NCBI GenBank assembly: GCA_023259015.1 | Contig: JAHFRC010000005.1 | Coordinates: 1-47,953, forward strand | Reading direction: 5' to 3' | DNA length: 47,953 bases | Source: Nitrosomonadales bacterium | Lineage (GTDB): Bacteria; Pseudomonadota; Gammaproteobacteria; Burkholderiales; Gallionellaceae | Shown: one piece after another, positions 34,929 through 44,286 of the stretch | Layout: every line of letters starts with the position of its first letter | Numbering within the stretch: the stretch's first letter is position 1 | Made by a program: the position numbers and the translations under genes | The notes under the pieces: model-generated | What the model was told of the DNA's origin: nothing | The model's input: only the letters and a program-made list of their open reading frames with translations | The model's database searches: none

Positions 34929-36914
34929 ATGAAGTATTTTTCCATAATAGCTTTCGTGTTGTTTTCGTTGGCCTGTTATGGGTGGGGGCGTGTACTCATC
35001 AGGCGCACATCCTTTAGTGGCAAGGATGTTTTTCCTTTCCTGGCGGTTGTCGGTATTGCCTGCCTGATTTTCCTGGGCGGGGTGCTGAACCTTGCCCGCT
35101 TTGCCTACCCGGTTGTATTGGGCATGCTGCTTTTGTCGGGACTGGTTTTCTTTGTTATCCATTGCTCGGCAAATACAGGAATGCGGCTAGCCGCAGGGTG
35201 TTCAGGCAGCCTGATAAACCCGGAAAAAACGGCACCCGCACCCGGGTATGTCTTGCCAGCCGGCATTCTGATTATTGCTGTTTGCTTTTATGCATGGACG
35301 TTGCTTCCGGCGGCAGCTTTCAATCACGATGACGATTTCCAAACCTACATACCAAGGGTGTTGCGGATGCTGCAGACCGGCACAATGGCGGGCAATCCGT
35401 TCGACGTGTTGGGCATAGACATAGGAGCCTTTGCTTTCCTGCAAGGTTTTGTCCTTCTCGGGTTGCCCATCGAATATCTGCTGGGTCTGGATGCGGTTTT
35501 TGGCTTTGCCCTTGCCGGATGGCTATTGCTTGCAATCGGCAGGAAATTTAACCTGCATTGGAGTTACACGGCATTTGCACTGCTTGCATTCATAGTCATC
35601 AATCCGCAATCCGTCAATGTTTCCGCGCTTTATACGGGTTCCGCCATAATCCTGGGGATGCTTTTCGCAAGTTGCCGCCTGCTTGACCAGATGGAAGAAT
35701 CCGGCAGCGATTCAAGCGCAATGATTTCAGCCGGAATATCAGGCCTGCTGCTGGCCGGTTTGATCGCTCTCAAGACTTCGTTCGCCAGTTATGCCTTTAC
35801 CTATTTCTTTTTTTTCTTCACCGGATTGTTGCTGACATCAAAAAACAAGCGGAAGGTTTTGAAGATATGCGGCCTCATCATGTTATGCGCGTTCGTGGCA
35901 ATATTGCCCTGGCTGGCGCTGCATGCCGCCAACTACTCGGCGGTCCTGCATTCCCCGGCTGCAGGAGCAGACAGCAAGCTTGCATTGCACAAAGGAAATA
36001 TACCCGGCCTGTTTGCCACAACCGACCTGATTTATGGCGGCTCGTTCTTGAGTTACGGAACAATTGTGTTGATGTTGTCCGTGGCGGGCTCCTATGCCTT
36101 GTACAATACCACTGGCAACAGGGTTGCGCCATTCCAACGCGGCTACCTTCTGGTTGCGGCGGCCTCTTGCGCGGCCGGCATCATCAGCTATTTTTTCACT
36201 GGATTCGTTGCCGCCCCGGAATTGGCAGTCCGTTATACCTGTCCCGTATTGATCGCCACATTTCCGTTTGCATTGCTGGCGGCGTCCATGGCAGCCTCCA
36301 GCAAGCTGCATCCCGCAAAAATACCCGCCTTGCTTGGCGTGAAGATGGCCCTGGTGCTGTCCATGCCTTTATTGATTGCCATCCTGTTCTGGAATAACTT
36401 CATGTCGCGTATTGAGCGGGCTTATCATTGGCACATGACGCTTTCGTACCCTATCAGCAATGCCTCAGTTGAACGCATCCGCTACGCAACCTCCCCTGAC
36501 ACTAGGCAGGTGATTCGCGGAGTACAGAGCCAGACCCTGCCGGCGCAGAAAATTCTTGTATGGATTTCCATGCCGGGGAATCTTGATTTTTCCAGGAATG
36601 AAATTTATTCCGTCAGGTCGGTTGGCCTGATAAATCCATGGATAGACATGCCGCTAAAGGGCAATGTTAACGACTTGGTCCAATACCTTAAGGGACTGGG
36701 AGTGCGCTACATCATGTGGGAATATAAAGGTGTTTATACCGAGGGAGAAATAAATTCATACAACAGATTCCTGCTTTACCCATACCAGGATTATCGCGAA
36801 ATTGGGCAGAGGTGTTTGAATTTGAGAAGCATGCTGTCCTCCCTAATGAAAGAAGCCAACTTTCTTTATAATGTGAATGGCTTGGTGTTATTCGATCTTC
36901 AACAGTTCAAATAG
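34929..36914 (+). CDS. Large polytopic membrane protein, possible GT-C type glycosyltransferase
   Basis: This 661-residue integral membrane protein has roughly a dozen hydrophobic segments in the first 490 residues and a soluble C-terminal part of about 160 residues. An acidic motif NHDDDFQTYIPRVLRML follows an early membrane segment at about residue 135, the position where GT-C enzymes keep catalytic or metal-binding acids. That and the adjacent polyprenyl-sugar-type GT2 gene suggest it uses a lipid-linked sugar in the periplasm. I cannot name a family. It opens the 34.9-43.0 kb locus; the 130-base spacer before it has no clear promoter. Confidence 0.65.
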   Translation: MKYFSIIAFVLFSLACYGWGRVLIRRTSFSGKDVFPFLAVVGIACLIFLGGVLNLARFAYPVVLGMLLLSGLVFFVIHCSANTGMRLAAGCSGSLINPEKTAPAPGYVLPAGILIIAVCFYAWTLLPAAAFNHDDDFQTYIPRVLRMLQTGTMAGNPFDVLGIDIGAFAFLQGFVLLGLPIEYLLGLDAVFGFALAGWLLLAIGRKFNLHWSYTAFALLAFIVINPQSVNVSALYTGSAIILGMLFASCRLLDQMEESGSDSSAMISAGISGLLLAGLIALKTSFASYAFTYFFFFFTGLLLTSKNKRKVLKICGLIMLCAFVAILPWLALHAANYSAVLHSPAAGADSKLALHKGNIPGLFATTDLIYGGSFLSYGTIVLMLSVAGSYALYNTTGNRVAPFQRGYLLVAAASCAAGIISYFFTGFVAAPELAVRYTCPVLIATFPFALLAASMAASSKLHPAKIPALLGVKMALVLSMPLLIAILFWNNFMSRIERAYHWHMTLSYPISNASVERIRYATSPDTRQVIRGVQSQTLPAQKILVWISMPGNLDFSRNEIYSVRSVGLINPWIDMPLKGNVNDLVQYLKGLGVRYIMWEYKGVYTEGEINSYNRFLLYPYQDYREIGQRCLNLRSMLSSLMKEANFLYNVNGLVLFDLQQFK

Positions 36915-37026
36915 CCCAACTCTGCTGGCTGAAGAGCATAGGCGCCCTTAAATCGTGTAAGATTCAAGTCGCGGTTCGCATTCTTCAATTTCTTTAAGTC
37001 GTTTTATAACCAGTGGATCCCATTCA

Positions 37027-38031
37027 TTGAAGCTGATTATACAAATCCCCTGCTTTAACGAGGCCGAAACCCTGGCCATAGCGCTGGCTGCCCTGCCGCG
37101 CCAAGTGACAGGTTTTGATAGCGTCGAATGGTTGATCATCGACGACGGCAGTCAGGACAGCACGGTGGAAGTAGCCAAAGCGAACGGTGCCGACCACATC
37201 GTTCGCCACGCCCGCAACCAAGGGCTGGCGCGTGCCTTCATGACCGGGTTGGATACCTGCCTGCGCCTGGGCGCCGACGTCATTGTTAATACTGATGCCG
37301 ACAATCAATATAACGCTGGCGACATTCCAAGCCTGACGGCGCCCATCGTTGCACATCGGGCAGATATCGTTGTCGGCGCACGGCCAATAGAAGCCATTGA
37401 ACACTTTTCTGTCGTGAAGAAACTGCTCCAGAAACTAGGCAGCTGGGTGGTGCGCGTTGCCAGCAAAACCGACATCCCTGATGCCCCCAGCGGCTTCCGT
37501 GCCATGAGCCGCACTGCGGCGCAGCGGTTAGTGGTTTTCAACGACTACACTTATACACTCGAAACCATCATCCAGGCAGGCCAGAAAAACATGGCCATCA
37601 CCTCGGTGCTTATCCGGGTAAACAAGGATTTGCGCCCTTCACGTCTGGTGAGGAGCATTCCGTCGTATATCACGCAAAGCATAGTCACCATAGCCAGAAT
37701 TTTCATCATCTACCGGCCATTCCGTTTTTTCGCCACCATTGGCGCTGTATTGTTTGGTGCAGGATTCCTGATCGGTTTGCGTTTCTTGTTTCACTACTTT
37801 AATGGTGAGGGCGGAGGCCATGTCCAATCGCTCATTCTGGCCGGGGCGCTGCTGCTGATGGGGTTCCAGACCTTCCTGGTGGCTTTTCTTGCAGATTTAC
37901 TGGCCGCCAACCGTAATTTAATTGAAGACATGCGGTTCCGGCTACGCGTTGGCGGGGAAACAGATGAAGGGTTGGATCATCCTGTTGATACAGGCAACGA
38001 AAGATCCATACCCTGCCGCAAGGTTTCCTGA
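37027..38031 (+). CDS. GT2 glycosyltransferase, polyprenyl-phosphate sugar synthase type
   Basis: This 334-residue family-2 glycosyltransferase has the DPM1/DPMS layout: nucleotide-sugar motifs IPCFNEAETL, IIDDGSQDST (Asp39, Asp40) and the DxD-like NTDADNQYN (Asp90, Asp92), an acceptor-loop GLARAFMTGLD, then two C-terminal membrane segments at about 235-255 and 270-295. Such enzymes attach a sugar to undecaprenyl phosphate at the cytoplasmic face. Translation appears to start at TTG 37027, since there is no in-frame ATG upstream and MKLIIQIPCFNE is the canonical N terminus. The stop abuts the GTG start of the next gene. Confidence 0.85.
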   Translation: MKLIIQIPCFNEAETLAIALAALPRQVTGFDSVEWLIIDDGSQDSTVEVAKANGADHIVRHARNQGLARAFMTGLDTCLRLGADVIVNTDADNQYNAGDIPSLTAPIVAHRADIVVGARPIEAIEHFSVVKKLLQKLGSWVVRVASKTDIPDAPSGFRAMSRTAAQRLVVFNDYTYTLETIIQAGQKNMAITSVLIRVNKDLRPSRLVRSIPSYITQSIVTIARIFIIYRPFRFFATIGAVLFGAGFLIGLRFLFHYFNGEGGGHVQSLILAGALLLMGFQTFLVAFLADLLAANRNLIEDMRFRLRVGGETDEGLDHPVDTGNERSIPCRKVS

Positions 38032-39114
38032 GTGCTTAAGGTTTTATTTATAACCCGAAAGTGGCCGCCAGCGGTGGGAGGTATGGAAACCTATTCCGTA
38101 GAACTGGCAAAAGAACTGAAAAAAATTGTTGAATTGAATATCCATTTTTTGCCCGGAAAAAAAAATGGCGCACCGCCGGGGATTATTTCAATTTTATTTT
38201 TTTTATTTACATCATTACTCCAATGCATAAAGAAAAGGGATGTCGATGTAATACATATGGGCGATATGGCGCTTTGGCCAATTGCAATGTTTGGCAGTAT
38301 TTTTAATAAGAAAACAAGTTTTGTTATTTCAGCGCACGGGACGGATATTGCTTACCATTTGAGAGCGGGTGTGTTTCCGTTTGTATATCGCTGGTATTTG
38401 GCTCTCGGTGCTTTGATAATGAAATCGCGTATCAAGGTAGTGGCCAACTCACATGCCACAGCGGCACATTGCAGGTTTCACGGGTTCGACAATGTTTACG
38501 TGGTGCCACTTGGTGTGAGAATGAACCGTGAGACCGGTTATTTTCAGCCATCTCCAGGCAATTATATTTTATTTGTTGGCCGGCTTGCGCGTCGCAAAGG
38601 GGCTGGCTGGTTCATTGAAAATGTCTTGCCGCAGTTGCCGGTGGAAATCTCCCTGAAAGTTGCAGGCACGGTTTGGGATGATGGGGAATTCACTGCAGTA
38701 AATGGCTCTTCGCGTGTCGAGTATCTGGGTCCGGTCTATGGTGATGAGCTCGCCGGATTAAGGCGTAATGCTATCGCGGTAATAATGCCAAACATCAACT
38801 GTGAAGGGCGGGATTTTGAAGGCTTCGGCTTAACCGCAATTGAGGCTGCCGCTGATGGCGCCGTATTAATCGCAAGTGGCATTGATGGCATTGTCGATGC
38901 TGTTATCGATGGGGTGAGTGGCTGGCTATTGCCAGCAGGGGATAGTGTTGCATGGAAAAATAAAATAGATGAAATTATGCATTGGGATGTGGATATGAAA
39001 ACAGGCTTTGTAATGAAAGCTCGTGCGGCTATTGCACAATTCTATTCTTGGGAACGCGTTGCGCGTGATACCTTGGATATCTACAGCAAGAGCATTCCAG
39101 GAGCTGCAGGGTAA
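38032..39114 (+). CDS. GT4-family glycosyltransferase
   Basis: This 360-residue GT-B-fold retaining glycosyltransferase has an N-terminal MLKVLFITRKWPPAVGGMET with the glycine-rich acceptor loop. Its C-terminal half has FVGRLARRKGAGWFIENV and the donor-binding EGFGLTAIEAAADG, whose Glu is the family's conserved residue. It starts at GTG immediately after the GT2 stop (TGAGTG), so the two are translated together. The gene is visibly AT-richer than the flanking housekeeping genes, especially 38.1-38.3 kb, which suggests a different origin. Donor and acceptor are unknown. Confidence 0.85.
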   Translation: MLKVLFITRKWPPAVGGMETYSVELAKELKKIVELNIHFLPGKKNGAPPGIISILFFLFTSLLQCIKKRDVDVIHMGDMALWPIAMFGSIFNKKTSFVISAHGTDIAYHLRAGVFPFVYRWYLALGALIMKSRIKVVANSHATAAHCRFHGFDNVYVVPLGVRMNRETGYFQPSPGNYILFVGRLARRKGAGWFIENVLPQLPVEISLKVAGTVWDDGEFTAVNGSSRVEYLGPVYGDELAGLRRNAIAVIMPNINCEGRDFEGFGLTAIEAAADGAVLIASGIDGIVDAVIDGVSGWLLPAGDSVAWKNKIDEIMHWDVDMKTGFVMKARAAIAQFYSWERVARDTLDIYSKSIPGAAG

Positions 39115-39230
39115 TTTATGTCCCCGGTAAAAAACCTGAGACTGCCTGGCCATCGTTCCGGAAGGATGAAACTATTTACCCCCGCTAACTTATTTGCACT
39201 CCCCAGGTTTTTTTCAAAGCAAAAGCCAAT

Positions 39231-39911
39231 ATGAAAGAATTGATAAAGAAGATTCCCATTGTTCGCTCTATAGCGCGGGTTATTTACTTTACTGCTGTTG
39301 CACCATTTAAATCATTTCCCGGCTCCAGAGATTACTGGAAACAGAGATACAGGTCAGGAGGCACCTCGGGTGCCGGCTCTTATGGCAGGCTTGCTCAATT
39401 CAAGGCAGAGATTATTAATGGAATCGTCAGGGAAAAACAGATTACAACCGTTATTGAATATGGCTGCGGAGACGGCAATCAACTCGGTTTTTCGGAATAT
39501 CCGCTATATATCGGATTTGACGTAAGCCAGGAGGCTATATCACGCTGCCAGCATCAATTCGCCAATGACAAGAAAAAAACTTTCAAGTTGATTGACGCAT
39601 ATACAAACGAAACTGCTCAACTAACCATCTCGCTGGACGTGATTTACCATTTGACTGAGGATGATGTTTTCAATACCTATATGAAGCGGCTCTTCGATTC
39701 TTCTACAGAATTAGTGATCATATACTCATCCGATACAGACAAGCAGTCAAGAGTCCAGGCTCCTCACGTAAAACATCGAAAATTTTCGAAATGGGTGGAA
39801 GAGAATAGACCTGAGTGGAAATTGATACGGCACATTCCTAACAGATATCCGTATGTTGATAATGAACAAGAGGAAACCTTCGCTGACTTTTACTTATATG
39901 CCAAGGCCTGA
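39231..39911 (+). CDS. SAM-dependent methyltransferase-like protein
   Basis: The 226-residue protein has a class-I methyltransferase core with motif I as VIEYGCGDGNQL (Gly78, Gly80, Gly82), an acidic position in FDVSQEAISRC (motif II), and LISLDV-like motif IV (SLDVIYHLTEDDVF). The N-terminal 40 residues resemble those of methyltransferases in glycan clusters (SFPGSRDYWKQRY). It is AT-rich like the previous gene. It may methylate a sugar or a lipid-linked precursor; the substrate is not shown by the sequence. Confidence 0.75.
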   Translation: MKELIKKIPIVRSIARVIYFTAVAPFKSFPGSRDYWKQRYRSGGTSGAGSYGRLAQFKAEIINGIVREKQITTVIEYGCGDGNQLGFSEYPLYIGFDVSQEAISRCQHQFANDKKKTFKLIDAYTNETAQLTISLDVIYHLTEDDVFNTYMKRLFDSSTELVIIYSSDTDKQSRVQAPHVKHRKFSKWVEENRPEWKLIRHIPNRYPYVDNEQEETFADFYLYAKA

Positions 39912-39977
39912 CAAATCGTCGCGCCTTCCGTTAATTGCGGAAGGATTGCAATGCCTTAAAACAAGGTGAAATTAAAT

Positions 39978-42017
39978 ATGAAAGATAAAATATTCTGGAT
40001 TGTTGCACCTGCCGTATTTGCCTATGGCGTATCAGCCATGGCGGCTGGTGAAGGGGCTGATCCAGACTCCCAATGGAGCCGGTCTCACGCAAGCTATTCG
40101 AGCAACAAATTCTCTTCCCTCGGCGCAATAAACATATCGAATGTAGCGCAGTTGGCGCCTGCATGGGAGTGGGATGAAGGAGGCGGCGAGCCTTCGGCGA
40201 GCGACACCGTCCAGGTTAACCCGATAATTGTGGATGGGTCGGTATTCACCACCACTTTAAGCGGCTTCCTTGTAAGCATCAATGCGCTAGATGGCAAGGA
40301 GAACTGGAGAACCAGGTTGCCTCCGCCGGTTGGCCGCAGGGGATTGACGTATGCAGAGGTAAGTTTAAAGGGAAAGGGTGTTTTCAAGGCGGTATTCACG
40401 CCTACTGCGCAAGGCATATATGCAATCGATTCAAAATCCGGGGCAATCCTGACGCAGCTCGGGAAGAACGGGGTTTACGGCGATAACTTGAGTCTCGTCG
40501 CGCCAGTGATTACCAAAGATTCGGTTTTAACGGCAACAATGTTTTCTACCATAGAGAGTTTTGACCTGGCCACAGGCAAAAAGAAGTGGTCGACCTCCCT
40601 GGTTAAGGATAAGGCTTATTCTTACAAGGCTTCGGTATGGTCTGGCATATCTTATGATGCAAAAAGAAACGCGATGTACATAAGTACCGGAGACCCGGGA
40701 GGAATGTTGGTCGGGATCGACCGGCCAGGAGATAATTTATATGCAAATAGCCTGGTTGCGATAGATACCGGCTCCGGCAAAATCAAGTGGCATGTTCAGA
40801 TAGTAAGTCACGACCTGTGGGATCTCGATGTGGTCGGCCCGCCGATTCTTTCAACACTGAAGCCGGGGCGCAAAAAAACTGATGTGGTTATCGCGGTTAC
40901 CAAATCAGGCGATACTCTGGTTGTAAATAGAGATACGGGGAAATTCATATTCGACAATAGTTATAGGGCCTATCCCCGTTCAGACTTGAAAGGCGAGACT
41001 GCTGCCAAACATCAACTGCATGTTGATTGGCCGCAAAGTTTTTCTTCCCTCGTATTCACCCCGGACATGGTTACTGATATCTCGGCGGAAGATCATGACT
41101 ATGTCATGTTCAAGTTGAGAAATGCCAGGTATGGCCCGTTTCTTCCCCCTTCCTTAGCTTATTCCGTTGCCTTGTTCGGGTTGCATGGCGGCGCAGAGTG
41201 GCCTGGAGCCGCCTATGACCCAGGCAAGGAGATTCTGGTTGTCCCGTCAAATAGCGTTCCATGGATATTGAGGCTCGAGTACCATGAGAAGAGCAGGTTT
41301 CTCGATCTGGACAAAATAAAAAACAACAGGCTGTACCAGGGAAAATGCGCTGCATGCCATGGCAAGTTTCGTCAGGGTTATCACGGGGACAATCACAGGA
41401 ATGACGTTTATTATCCGCCCCTGGTAGGCTTGACAGTCCGCAAAGCCGACCCGCTCCCGGGATTGCAGGATTTTCGTGCAAATCACCAGTACGTTGAAAA
41501 AGAGACCCAAACGGTTAGTGAAAATGACCTGGCTCCCCTGGCTGAGTATTTCAGGACTCTCGATTCGATGCAAAAAGAGAATTTGAAGGTAGCCGGGTTT
41601 TGGCAAATGGTGCTTGATACCAATGGCCTGCCCGGATCAAAACCACCTTATGGGAACCTGACAGCAATAAGCCTGAAGACCGGCAAGATTGCGTGGCAGG
41701 TTCCTTTCGGTGAGTATGGTGCGCCGGTTAAAGGAAAGAAAATTAAAGGGCAGCAGAATTTTGGCGGCGCCATCATTACCGGCTCCGGGGTGATATTTGC
41801 CACTGGCACCGTTGACAACAAGATACGGGCATTTAATGAAGAGAATGGAGAGGAGCTTTGGTCTTATACGATGCTGGCTGCCGGATCCGCACCCCCGTCA
41901 ACTTTCATGGTCAATGGGGAACAATACGTGGTGGTCAATTGCACGGGTGGACGATATACAGACTTTTCTGCCAACAAGAAAAAATTGATCGCATTCAAGC
42001 TAAAGCAAAAACAATAA
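39978..42017 (+). CDS. Exported PQQ-dependent dehydrogenase with inserted cytochrome c domain
   Basis: This quinohemoprotein has about 679 residues and a signal peptide (to about AMAA, residue 23). It has a beta-propeller with repeated W-motifs (GKKKWSTSL, GKIKWHVQI, GKIAWQVPF). The catalytic segment HDLWDLDVVGPPIL (Asp282, Asp284) resembles that of membrane glucose-dehydrogenase-type enzymes. A class-I cytochrome c domain with CAACH (457-461) sits between propeller blades, a known arrangement in one quinoprotein group. The ATG at 39978 is chosen because AAGGTG lies 10 bases upstream. No vicinal Cys-Cys pair, typical of methanol dehydrogenases, is present. The substrate is unknown, probably a sugar or alcohol. 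No pqq genes are in the window. Confidence 0.85.
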   Translation: MKDKIFWIVAPAVFAYGVSAMAAGEGADPDSQWSRSHASYSSNKFSSLGAINISNVAQLAPAWEWDEGGGEPSASDTVQVNPIIVDGSVFTTTLSGFLVSINALDGKENWRTRLPPPVGRRGLTYAEVSLKGKGVFKAVFTPTAQGIYAIDSKSGAILTQLGKNGVYGDNLSLVAPVITKDSVLTATMFSTIESFDLATGKKKWSTSLVKDKAYSYKASVWSGISYDAKRNAMYISTGDPGGMLVGIDRPGDNLYANSLVAIDTGSGKIKWHVQIVSHDLWDLDVVGPPILSTLKPGRKKTDVVIAVTKSGDTLVVNRDTGKFIFDNSYRAYPRSDLKGETAAKHQLHVDWPQSFSSLVFTPDMVTDISAEDHDYVMFKLRNARYGPFLPPSLAYSVALFGLHGGAEWPGAAYDPGKEILVVPSNSVPWILRLEYHEKSRFLDLDKIKNNRLYQGKCAACHGKFRQGYHGDNHRNDVYYPPLVGLTVRKADPLPGLQDFRANHQYVEKETQTVSENDLAPLAEYFRTLDSMQKENLKVAGFWQMVLDTNGLPGSKPPYGNLTAISLKTGKIAWQVPFGEYGAPVKGKKIKGQQNFGGAIITGSGVIFATGTVDNKIRAFNEENGEELWSYTMLAAGSAPPSTFMVNGEQYVVVNCTGGRYTDFSANKKKLIAFKLKQKQ

Positions 42018-42056
42018 CCCGGGTATTTCAATGAGGCGGCAAGGTTGCGGAACCTA

Positions 42057-43001
42057 ATGGCAAATAAGCACTTGTTGCGTTTGTTGGGCTGGCTATTCCT
42101 ATGCCTGGTTATTTATAGCATAGCCGGAATCATATCTGGAATTGACTTCGGATCGATTCTTCTGTTCGATAGAAAATTGGTTCTCCAGGCCTCCCTGTTC
42201 AAATTTTTCATGTGGATTATCTCCATGCTCCTTTTGTGTCTCGCTTGGCGATACTGTGTCTATTTGGTCACCGGGAAAAAATACAACCTGCCCATGCTGT
42301 CAAGGGTTTATTTGGTTTCTAATATCGGCAAATACTTGCCGGGCAACATTTTCAATTACGCCAGCCGCTCTTATCTCATGCTTTCCGAAGATATCGGGAA
42401 AAGGCAAGTGGTTGCGAGCAGCCTGGTGGAAGTGGTGCTGAGCGTGGTCTCGAATTCTCTCATGGTCGCGCTATCATGCGGGCTTCTAATGATCCTTGCG
42501 CCAAGCCATTTAAAAGGTTTGCTACCCGAGATTCCTGTTAACAGGTGGGAGCAGGCATTGCTTCTTGTCTTGATCGTGCTTATTGCGGGGGTTGTGCTAT
42601 GCAGCAGATGGAAGCACAAGATCATGGGCTATTTGCGCAGCATCATTCCACACCAGGATTTGCTGCGCCCCACAATAAGCATATTAGCCATATACGCCAT
42701 TATTTTCCTTGTTGAAGGAGGCAGTTATTATTTCATAACACTGATTCTCTCTGGCAATGAAGCGTTGTTTGTCGATGGGTTGCTGGCTATTTCCGTATTC
42801 GGGCTTGCAGCTTTGGTAGGATTCCTGACACCGGGGCTTCCTGCCGGAATAGGTGTCAGGGAGGGACTGGCGCTCTTATGGTTAAGCGGGAGCTTCCCCG
42901 CACCGATAATTTTATTGGCATTGGTGATTTGCAGGGTTTCTGCGCTATTCGCAGATGGGATTCTTTTTTTTGCAGCCCGCTTGGCATCGGAAAGCAAATA
43001 A
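42057..43001 (+). CDS. Flippase-like membrane protein (LPG synthase transmembrane/UPF0104 family)
   Basis: This protein of about 314 residues has around eight membrane segments and the family motif NIGKYLPGNIFNYASRSY near residue 90, plus a conserved GFLTPGLPAGIGVREG near 265. The family includes AglD-like and MprF N-terminal-type proteins, proposed to flip or modify lipid-linked substrates. The ATG at 42057 is preferred to a TTG at 42045. It starts 39 bases after the PQQ dehydrogenase and ends the glycan-type locus. Moving a lipid-linked sugar is the most plausible job here, by context only. Confidence 0.78.
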   Translation: MANKHLLRLLGWLFLCLVIYSIAGIISGIDFGSILLFDRKLVLQASLFKFFMWIISMLLLCLAWRYCVYLVTGKKYNLPMLSRVYLVSNIGKYLPGNIFNYASRSYLMLSEDIGKRQVVASSLVEVVLSVVSNSLMVALSCGLLMILAPSHLKGLLPEIPVNRWEQALLLVLIVLIAGVVLCSRWKHKIMGYLRSIIPHQDLLRPTISILAIYAIIFLVEGGSYYFITLILSGNEALFVDGLLAISVFGLAALVGFLTPGLPAGIGVREGLALLWLSGSFPAPIILLALVICRVSALFADGILFFAARLASESK

Positions 43002-43103
43002 TTTTTTGCTGCGCCTGAATATGACGTTATACGCATGACAATATTTTGCAGCCCTGCCCGCCGGTTCCGGTTGCCGGGCAAAGCCCGCCCTGCGCATTGT
43101 TTC

Positions 43104-44165
43104 ATGCGCGCCCTGTTGTTCTGCCTGGCAACATTCATATTTGGACATACCGCAAACGCCGAAGGCGTGCTGCACCTCTACAACTGGAACAACTACATCT
43201 CGGATGAGACGGTTGCGCGTTTCGAAGCGCAGTGTGCATGCCGGGTGATGCAGGACTATTACTCCGACAACGAAGAGATGCTCGCCAAATTGGCGGCGGG
43301 CGCGACCGGCTACGACATCATTGTGCCAACCGGTAATGCAATGGAATCGCTTATCCGGCAAAAGGCGTTGCGTCCGCTCGACAAATTCAGGTTGCCCAAC
43401 CTGAAGAACATCAACCCCGTTTATCTCAACACGGCATTTGATCCGGGCAACCGCTTTTCTGTACCGTATGCCTACACCATCACGCTGATCGGCTATAACG
43501 CCGAGAAAATGCGCGAACTGGCGCTACCCACCGACACATGGGCGGTGATCTTCGAGCCAAAATATCTGGGCAAGGTGAAAGGCCGCGTCACCGTGCTCGA
43601 TTCGCAACGCGAACTGATGGCGGCGGCATTGAAATACCTCGGCTATTCGGCCAATGACACCGATGAGGCGCACTGGAAGCAGGCGCGCGACCTGATTATC
43701 CGCGCCAAGCCCTATTGGGCGGCGTTCAACGCGTCGAGTTACATCAAGGAACTGACTGTAGGCAACATCTGGCTGGTGCACGGCTATTCCAACGATATTT
43801 TCCAAGCCAACCTCGACGCGCAAAAAGCCGGCAGGAAATTCAGCCTGGTTTCCAGCATACCGAAAGAGGGTGCAACCCTGTCGCTCGATTCCATGGTGCT
43901 GCACAAAGCCGGGCCGCGCCCCGATCTTGCGTTCCGCTTCATCAACTTCATGCTGGACGGCAAGAACTCTGCGGAGCTTACCAACCTGATCGGCTCCGGC
44001 AATCCAAATATGGATGCGATGCACTACATCAAAGCGGAAATCGCGCAAAACCCGGCTATCTTTCCCGATGCGCAACATCAGGCAAATCTGGAAATGCTGC
44101 GCGATCTTGACCGTAACCAGCGGCGCATGCTGTCGCGCATGTGGACTGAAATCAAACTGCGATAG
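43104..44165 (+). CDS. Polyamine-type ABC transporter periplasmic binding protein (PotD/PotF-like)
   Basis: This 353-residue binding protein has a signal peptide (MRALLFCLATFIFGHTANA) and the PotD/PotF family start VLHLYNWNNYISDETVARFE. Other typical stretches are GYDIIVPTGNAMESLIRQ and FSVPYAYTITLIGYNAEKM. The ATG at 43104 is chosen because it begins the signal peptide; the frame is open to 43035. No permease or ATPase genes accompany it, so it is either an orphan component or works with a transporter encoded elsewhere. It is convergent with ppx. Confidence 0.87.
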   Translation: MRALLFCLATFIFGHTANAEGVLHLYNWNNYISDETVARFEAQCACRVMQDYYSDNEEMLAKLAAGATGYDIIVPTGNAMESLIRQKALRPLDKFRLPNLKNINPVYLNTAFDPGNRFSVPYAYTITLIGYNAEKMRELALPTDTWAVIFEPKYLGKVKGRVTVLDSQRELMAAALKYLGYSANDTDEAHWKQARDLIIRAKPYWAAFNASSYIKELTVGNIWLVHGYSNDIFQANLDAQKAGRKFSLVSSIPKEGATLSLDSMVLHKAGPRPDLAFRFINFMLDGKNSAELTNLIGSGNPNMDAMHYIKAEIAQNPAIFPDAQHQANLEMLRDLDRNQRRMLSRMWTEIKLR

Positions 44166-44286
44166 CCGCTATGCCATAAGCTGGCGCTACGGCACGAACT
44201 TCAGTGTTGGCGGCATACCCATGCCACACAAGATTGGCTGTGGCGCCACATCCGGTTTCTGCGCCGTTTGGCAACCGCGGGCGCAT

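Noticed and set aside
36948-37139. 63-codon minus-strand frame between the membrane protein and GT2
   Set aside because: It overlaps the conserved N terminus of the GT2 gene and has no recognisable features.
40800-40835. Calling the PQQ enzyme a lanthanide-dependent methanol dehydrogenase
   Set aside because: The Asp-x-Asp pattern also fits glucose-dehydrogenase-type enzymes, the vicinal cysteine pair is missing and there is an inserted cytochrome, so the name is not justified.
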